Below are positions 46,741-50,268 of a stretch of DNA of 50,268 nt, one piece after another. The notes under the pieces are model-generated. The model was not told the DNA's origin. It made no database searches and saw only the letters and a list, made by a program, of their open reading frames with translations. The DNA is from Crocinitomicaceae bacterium (GTDB taxonomy: Bacteria > Bacteroidota > Bacteroidia > Flavobacteriales_D > Sanyastnellaceae), in assembly GCA_002722795.1 (NCBI GenBank), contig PBMY01000002.1:1-50268 (forward strand), written 5' to 3'. How positions within the stretch are numbered: position 1 is the stretch's first letter; each line of letters opens with the position of its first letter. A program made the position numbers and the translations under genes.

Positions 46741-47309
46741 TGAGATCAGTTTGGATAGCAGGAATTATGGGGCTTATTGCTTTGACTTCTCTTAATTGGA
46801 GTAGCATGTGTCATCCTTCCCCTAAGGGTGAGGCTATGAAAAGTCAAATCCAACAAATTGCACTAGCTAAATCAAATGACCCAATTATCATGGACAATCC
46901 AATTCCTGTTTTACTAGAAAAGGATTACTCTGAACTGACTTGGCAAAGGCTGAGCGATGTTGAATTCAAGGATGTGTTTCTTGAAGAGCTTCAAGCTTAT
47001 TATTGGAAACCGACGTTTGGCCCAGAAGTTATATCTGCTGAAGGTGATAACTTCTACATAACAGGCTACGTAATTCCGGTAGATACAGATGAGGATTTTT
47101 ATGTTCTTAGTAGATACCCATTTGCAAATTGTTTTTTCTGTGGCGGAGCAGGTCCTGAGACAGTTGTTGATCTACAATTCCCAAACAAAGCACCCCGAGA
47201 ATATGTGACGGATGAAAGATTGACTTTTGCAGGCACACTGAAGCTTAACGCTGATGACATCTATCAGATGAATTACATTATTAAGGACGCTATGGAATAC
47301 ACTCCTTAA
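46740..47309 (+). CDS. DUF3299-like exported protein linked to the ABC transporter
   Basis: The 189-residue protein starts at the ATG at 46740 (TAATG overlap with the permease stop). In-frame upstream starts such as 46647 lie inside the permease. A signal-like hydrophobic segment (VWIAGIMGLIALTSLNW) is followed by a compact domain with FYITGYVIPVDTDEDFYVLSRYPFANC, Cys131-X2-Cys134 (CFFCGG), and RLTFAGTLKLN. This resembles DUF3299 (PF11736), where a Cys-containing loop follows the G-x-hydrophobic-I-P strand. In Vibrio zrg zinc-uptake loci such a gene follows an ATPase and an FtsX-like permease, the arrangement here. A metal-binding or chaperone role is inference. Confidence 0.7.
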   Translation: MRSVWIAGIMGLIALTSLNWSSMCHPSPKGEAMKSQIQQIALAKSNDPIIMDNPIPVLLEKDYSELTWQRLSDVEFKDVFLEELQAYYWKPTFGPEVISAEGDNFYITGYVIPVDTDEDFYVLSRYPFANCFFCGGAGPETVVDLQFPNKAPREYVTDERLTFAGTLKLNADDIYQMNYIIKDAMEYTP

Positions 47310-47353
47310 AATTCGTGAATAACTATTTTCAATTTTAACATTCTCTTATACAC

Positions 47354-47361
47354 TAACTTCA
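47354..47361 (+). promoter_or_regulatory. Possible -7 box (TAACTTCA) of the small protein at 47402
   Basis: The plus-strand TAACTTCA is identical to the rlmH box. It ends four bases before an in-frame TTG at 47366 and 40 bases before the ATG at 47402, so it fits either a leaderless TTG start or a leadered ATG start. Confidence 0.35.
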
Positions 47362-47401
47362 GATATTGAACGTTGTAAACTTGATTACAATTAATCACAA
47401 A

Positions 47402-47596
47402 ATGTTAGAATTCTGCAAGAAAGTACTCGCCAAGGTTAGCTTTGACAGAGCCCTTTTCGCAAAGGAACTCAAGAAAAGCCTGAGTTGGTTGAAGAATGAA
47501 GAGCGTGAAAGCTTAAAACAATGGTGCTTGAAAAAGTACGGAGATCTTTATGGTGAAATTATCATCACCACATTTTCTAACCCAGCCCTTGTCTAA
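47402..47596 (+). CDS. Small conserved basic helical protein
   Basis: The protein has 64 residues from the ATG at 47402, or 76 if the in-frame TTG at 47366 is used. It is soluble and helical, with many Lys and Leu (FCKKVLAKVSFDRALFAKEL, KKSLSWLKNEERESLKQWC, and YGEIIITTF near the end). I believe similar proteins, starting near FCKxVLxKVSFD, are widespread in Bacteroidota without an assigned function; this is from memory and unchecked. A rho-independent hairpin overlaps its 3' end, so it is a single-gene unit. Codon choice resembles its neighbours. Confidence 0.7.
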   Translation: MLEFCKKVLAKVSFDRALFAKELKKSLSWLKNEERESLKQWCLKKYGDLYGEIIITTFSNPALV

Positions 47597-47613
47597 CGAT
47601 AGGGCTTTTTTTA
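47584..47613 (+). terminator. Rho-independent terminator of the small protein gene
   Basis: AGCCCT at 47584-47589 pairs with AGGGCT at 47601-47606 around an 11-base loop containing the stop codon, followed by a T-tract. The T-rich tail reaches the convergent queG stop at 47611-47613. Confidence 0.7.
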
Positions 47614-48549
47614 TTTCACTAAAAATTTTATGTTTCGCTTGAGGCCCTCAAAGCCAGCACGCATAATTGGACTACTTTTAAAGTAGTCTCTGAATACTTC
47701 TTCCGTTAGATCTACCCAATCACTTTTGGTCATTTCTAACAAACCATTAGGTGGTTCAAATTCAGGTTCCTTTGTTGGAGTTGAATGCCTATTCCAAGGA
47801 CATGCCTCTTGGCATACATCACACCCAAATATCCATTCGTCAAACTTTCCTGCCATGGGTTCGGGGATTTCGCCCTTTAGCTCTATAGTGAAGTAACTAA
47901 TGCATTTTGACCCGTCAACTACATATGGTTTTATAATCGCGCCCGTTGGACATGCATCTATGCAACTAGTACATGAACCACAGTGGTCAACCACAGGGAC
48001 ATCGTACTCAAATTCAACATCCAACATCATTTCGGCAGTGAAAAAATAGCTCCCTAACTTTTTTGAAAGAAGAAGGCTATTCTTGCCAATCCATCCTAAT
48101 CCAGATTTAGCCGCCCAAGCCCTTTCCAAAACTGGCGCGGAATCGACAAATACCCTCCCATCTACATCACCCCATTCCTCTTTCATCATTCTAAGAAGCT
48201 CTTTAAGCTTTCGCTTTAAGACAAAGTGATAATCCGTCCCTAGAGCATATTGAGAAATCTTGTATTCTCCCTCTCGTGTATTCGAATTAGGATTGTGATA
48301 GTTGAACAATAGGCTCACTACGCTCTTAGTTCCAGGAACAAGTTTGCGAGGGTCTAGGCGTTTGTCAAAATAACCCTCCATGTATTTCATTTCACCATTC
48401 ATACCCCCCGTAAGCCAACGCTCAAGTCTCGGGGCTTCGTCTGAAAGCTCTTCTGCTTTACTAACTCCCACGCTTACAAAACCAAGTTCCAAGGCTTGAT
48501 GTTTAAGCCACTTAGTTCTTTCGGATGCACGGTGTGAGTTTTGAGACAT
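47611..48549 (-). CDS. queG: Epoxyqueuosine reductase QueG
   Basis: The protein has 312 residues from the ATG at 48549; a GTG one codon earlier at 48552 is possible. Two 4Fe-4S motifs are visible: [12 protein letters not shown] near 188-199 and [12 protein letters not shown] near 240-251. Cobalamin-domain blocks such as [23 protein letters not shown] precede them. It reduces epoxyqueuosine to queuosine in tRNA, the last biosynthetic step, and needs cobalamin, so the cell must have access to a B12 form. It follows ruvB with a TGATG overlap. Confidence 0.96.
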   Translation of the reverse strand: MSQNSHRASERTKWLKHQALELGFVSVGVSKAEELSDEAPRLERWLTGGMNGEMKYMEGYFDKRLDPRKLVPGTKSVVSLLFNYHNPNSNTREGEYKISQYALGTDYHFVLKRKLKELLRMMKEEWGDVDGRVFVDSAPVLERAWAAKSGLGWIGKNSLLLSKKLGSYFFTAEMMLDVEFEYDVPVVDHCGSCTSCIDACPTGAIIKPYVVDGSKCISYFTIELKGEIPEPMAGKFDEWIFGCDVCQEACPWNRHSTPTKEPEFEPPNGLLEMTKSDWVDLTEEVFRDYFKSSPIMRAGFEGLKRNIKFLVK

Positions 48550-49580
48550 CACTCAAAGAGTTTGCTAGAAGAAGCACTTGGAGTAATGCGCAAATGCTCA
48601 AATGCAGCTCTTGTCGCTTGTCTTCCTCTAGTTGTTCTTACCAATAATCCTTCTTGAATCAAGAATGGCTCATAAACCTCTTCTAAAGTCCCTGCATTTT
48701 CTCCAATTGCAGTTGCTAGCGTATTGATCCCAACTGGACCGCCACCAAATTTTTTAATCAAGGCTGATAAAATCCTATTATCCATTTCATCTAATCCTCT
48801 CTTATCTACTTGAAGAGCATCAAGGGAGAACAATGTAATCTCTAGTGAGATCTTTCCATCACCCTTAATTTGGGCAAAATCTCTTACTCTTCTCAACAGT
48901 GAATTTGCAATTCTTGGAGTTCCTCTACTCCTAGATGCTATTTCATATGCTGCCTCCGCATCATTTGGGATTTCTAGAATACCCGCAGACCTTTCAACTA
49001 TGTCTGTTAGAGTTTTTGCATCGTAATACTGTAGCCTAAGATTTATACCAAACCTTGCCCTCAACGGTGATGTCAATAATCCTGAACGAGTCGTAGCACC
49101 AATCAATGTGAATGGATTCAAATCTATTTGAACTGTTCTAGCATTGGGCCCAGTATCTATTACAAGGTCTATCCTGTAATCCTCCATTGCGCTGTATAGG
49201 TATTCCTCTACTACAGAACTGAGCCTATGAATCTCATCAATAAATAAAATGTCATTTTCCTCAAGACTAGTCAATAGCCCTGCAAGGTCTCCTGGCTTAT
49301 CTAATACAGGACCAGATGTAGTTCTAATCTGAACACCCATCTCGTTTGCAACAATGTTTGCCAAAGTTGTTTTGCCTAAACCAGGTGGTCCATGAAGTAA
49401 TACGTGATCTAGAGCTTCTCCCCTTTGGCGGGCAGCAGCTACAAAAATCTTCAGGTTGTCAAGCGCTGCTCTTTGGCCTGTAAAGTCATCAAAGGAAGCT
49501 GGGCGTAATACGCGATCTAAATCTACATCAGCAGGCTTTGAAGCCTCTTCCCTCATATCGAATTGATCGTGCGTATCCAT
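48549..49580 (-). CDS. ruvB: Holliday junction branch-migration ATPase RuvB
   Basis: The 343-residue AAA+ motor has Walker A GPPGLGKT at 64-71, Walker [11 protein letters not shown], sensor-1 region [12 protein letters not shown], arginine finger region SPLRARFG and a C-terminal winged helix ending near [17 protein letters not shown]. It drives branch migration at RuvA-bound four-way junctions; ruvA is 19 kb away in the sprA run, so the two are not in one operon. A box TAAATTGG ends four bases before the ATG. It is coupled to queG. Confidence 0.97.
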   Translation of the reverse strand: MDTHDQFDMREEASKPADVDLDRVLRPASFDDFTGQRAALDNLKIFVAAARQRGEALDHVLLHGPPGLGKTTLANIVANEMGVQIRTTSGPVLDKPGDLAGLLTSLEENDILFIDEIHRLSSVVEEYLYSAMEDYRIDLVIDTGPNARTVQIDLNPFTLIGATTRSGLLTSPLRARFGINLRLQYYDAKTLTDIVERSAGILEIPNDAEAAYEIASRSRGTPRIANSLLRRVRDFAQIKGDGKISLEITLFSLDALQVDKRGLDEMDNRILSALIKKFGGGPVGINTLATAIGENAGTLEEVYEPFLIQEGLLVRTTRGRQATRAAFEHLRITPSASSSKLFE

Positions 49581-49584
49581 AGTA

Positions 49585-49592
49585 CCAATTTA
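49585..49592 (-). promoter_or_regulatory. Possible start-proximal -7 box (TAAATTGG) of ruvB-queG
   Basis: The minus-strand TAAATTGG matches TAnnTTTG at 7 of 8 positions and is followed by TACT and the ATG at 49580. It lies directly downstream of the ctaD terminator. Confidence 0.35.
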
Positions 49593-49596
49593 GTAG

Positions 49597-49629
49597 AAAA
49601 GAAAACCCCCCGGAAGTACCGAGGGGTTT
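49597..49629 (-). terminator. Rho-independent terminator of ctaD
   Basis: On the minus strand AAACCCCTCGG pairs over 11 positions (one T-G wobble) with CCGGGGGGTTT around the loop TACTT, followed by a T-rich run. It insulates ruvB from the oxidase genes. Confidence 0.85.
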
Positions 49630-49653
49630 ATTTATTCAGAATAGTAATGTTCT

Positions 49654-50268
49654 TTAGTGTGCATGCTCACCCTTTTTCATTGGAGTAGTCTGAAGGACAA
49701 AATCCTTCTCGTGATCTGGGTTACTGTAATCGTAAGCCCAACGGTGAACTTCAGGAAGAGCACCAGGCCAATTTCCGTGAATGTGCTCTACAGGTGTAGT
49801 CCACTCAAGTGTATTTGACTTCCAAGGATTTTCTGGTGCTCTTTGTCCTCTGAAAATATTGTAGAAGAAATTGAACAGGAATAAAACTTGAGCAATAGAA
49901 CCAATGATCGCAAATACTGAAATGATTGGCTGTAAATCTGCTACACCATCAAGGTAAGCAAATTGAGATTCATCGTAATATCTTCTTGGCGAACCAGCAA
50001 GTCCAACAAAATGCATTGGGAAGAATACTCCGTAACCACATACAATAGTTAGCCAAAAGTGGGTATAACCAAGCTTAGTGTTCATCATAGTACCGAACAT
50101 CTTTGGGTACCAATGGTAAACACCAGCGAACATGCCGAAGATTGCAGACATTCCCATTACAATGTGGAAGTGTCCAACCACGAAGTAAGTGTCGTGAACT
50201 GCAACGTCAAGAGCAGAGTCAGCAAGGATGATTCCAGTTAGTCCACCAGTAACGAATGTACTTACAAG
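49654..50268 (-). CDS. ctaD: Cytochrome c oxidase subunit I, C-terminal part (gene continues beyond the window)
   Basis: The last 204 residues are present in an open frame that enters from the window edge. The helix block HDTYFVVGHFHIVMGMSAIF carries the His-Phe-His pair that binds haems a3 and a. It is followed by FAGVYHWYPKMFG, GYGVFFPMHFVGLAGSPRRY and three further helices, ending in a hydrophilic His-containing tail (KKGEHAH). This is the proton-pumping haem-copper oxidase core subunit of the inner membrane. An internal ATG at 50181 should not be taken as a start. A strong terminator follows the stop. Confidence 0.97.
   Translation of the reverse strand, partial: LVSTFVTGGLTGIILADSALDVAVHDTYFVVGHFHIVMGMSAIFGMFAGVYHWYPKMFGTMMNTKLGYTHFWLTIVCGYGVFFPMHFVGLAGSPRRYYDESQFAYLDGVADLQPIISVFAIIGSIAQVLFLFNFFYNIFRGQRAPENPWKSNTLEWTTPVEHIHGNWPGALPEVHRWAYDYSNPDHEKDFVLQTTPMKKGEHAH

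Overview
The window looks like a contiguous piece of chromosome from a marine-type member of the Bacteroidota (Flavobacteriia or a Cryomorphaceae/Schleiferiaceae-like lineage). The grounds are a complete SprA-family type 9 secretion (T9SS) protein, several proteins with T9SS sorting tails, Bacteroidota-specific families (DUF6029, DUF4249, Omp28-related, a TonB-dependent receptor with a carboxypeptidase-regulatory N-terminus), a malic enzyme fused to a phosphotransacetylase domain, and start sites that lack clear Shine-Dalgarno sequences but have TAnnTTTG-like boxes nearby. Base composition is AT-rich by eye. I see no rRNA, tRNA, CRISPR array, insertion sequence, prophage or integrase. Genes are packed tightly, with many 1-11 base overlaps and no gene-free stretch over about 205 bases.

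Layout. 1-2366 (-): start of a very large secreted protein, cut by the window edge. 2402-11890: an AddAB-type helicase-nuclease pair, addA on minus and addB on plus, separated by an MbnP/MbnH-like copper-protein and dihaem-peroxidase pair, murB and a TPR gene. 11902-13158: a glycosyltransferase. 13148-15423 (-): nadC, a YihY/BrkB membrane protein and a DUF2147 protein, divergent from rlmH. 15942-17677 (-): atpD-atpC. 17766-20364 (+): ribF, a leucine-rich-repeat protein, a NadR-like kinase and PnuC, a likely cofactor salvage operon. 20371-21072 (-): TonB. 21157-32656 (-): a T9SS cargo, maeB, ruvA, sprA and gcvH in one tight run. 32726-38113 (+): an envelope thiol-redox and beta-barrel cluster (TlpA-like, DUF6029 barrel, T9SS-sorted thioredoxin, Omp28-related lipoprotein, small barrel). 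38085-39924 (-): LEA-like lipoprotein and M20 dipeptidase. 39956-41134 (+): proline dehydrogenase. 41126-44875 (-): small anchored Cys protein, TonB-dependent receptor and DUF4249 lipoprotein. 44909-47309 (+): LolD/FtsX-type ABC transporter plus a DUF3299-like protein. 47402-47596 (+): small conserved protein. 47611-49580 (-): ruvB-queG. 49654-50268 (-): 3' end of cytochrome c oxidase subunit I.

The two signals I find most worth following are these. First, a recurring box TAnnTT(T/C)(G/A/C) ends exactly 4-5 bases before many start codons, including GTG and TTG starts. It is arranged back-to-back in three divergent intergenic gaps of only 29-33 bases and suggests widespread leaderless transcription. 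Second, the 32.7-38.1 kb cluster holds three exported CXXC thioredoxin-like proteins next to a DUF6029 barrel whose C-terminus carries a CX4C pair; it may be an undescribed cell-surface thiol-disulfide system. The MbnP/MbnH pair and a zrg-like ABC/DUF3299 locus are further metal-linked candidates.
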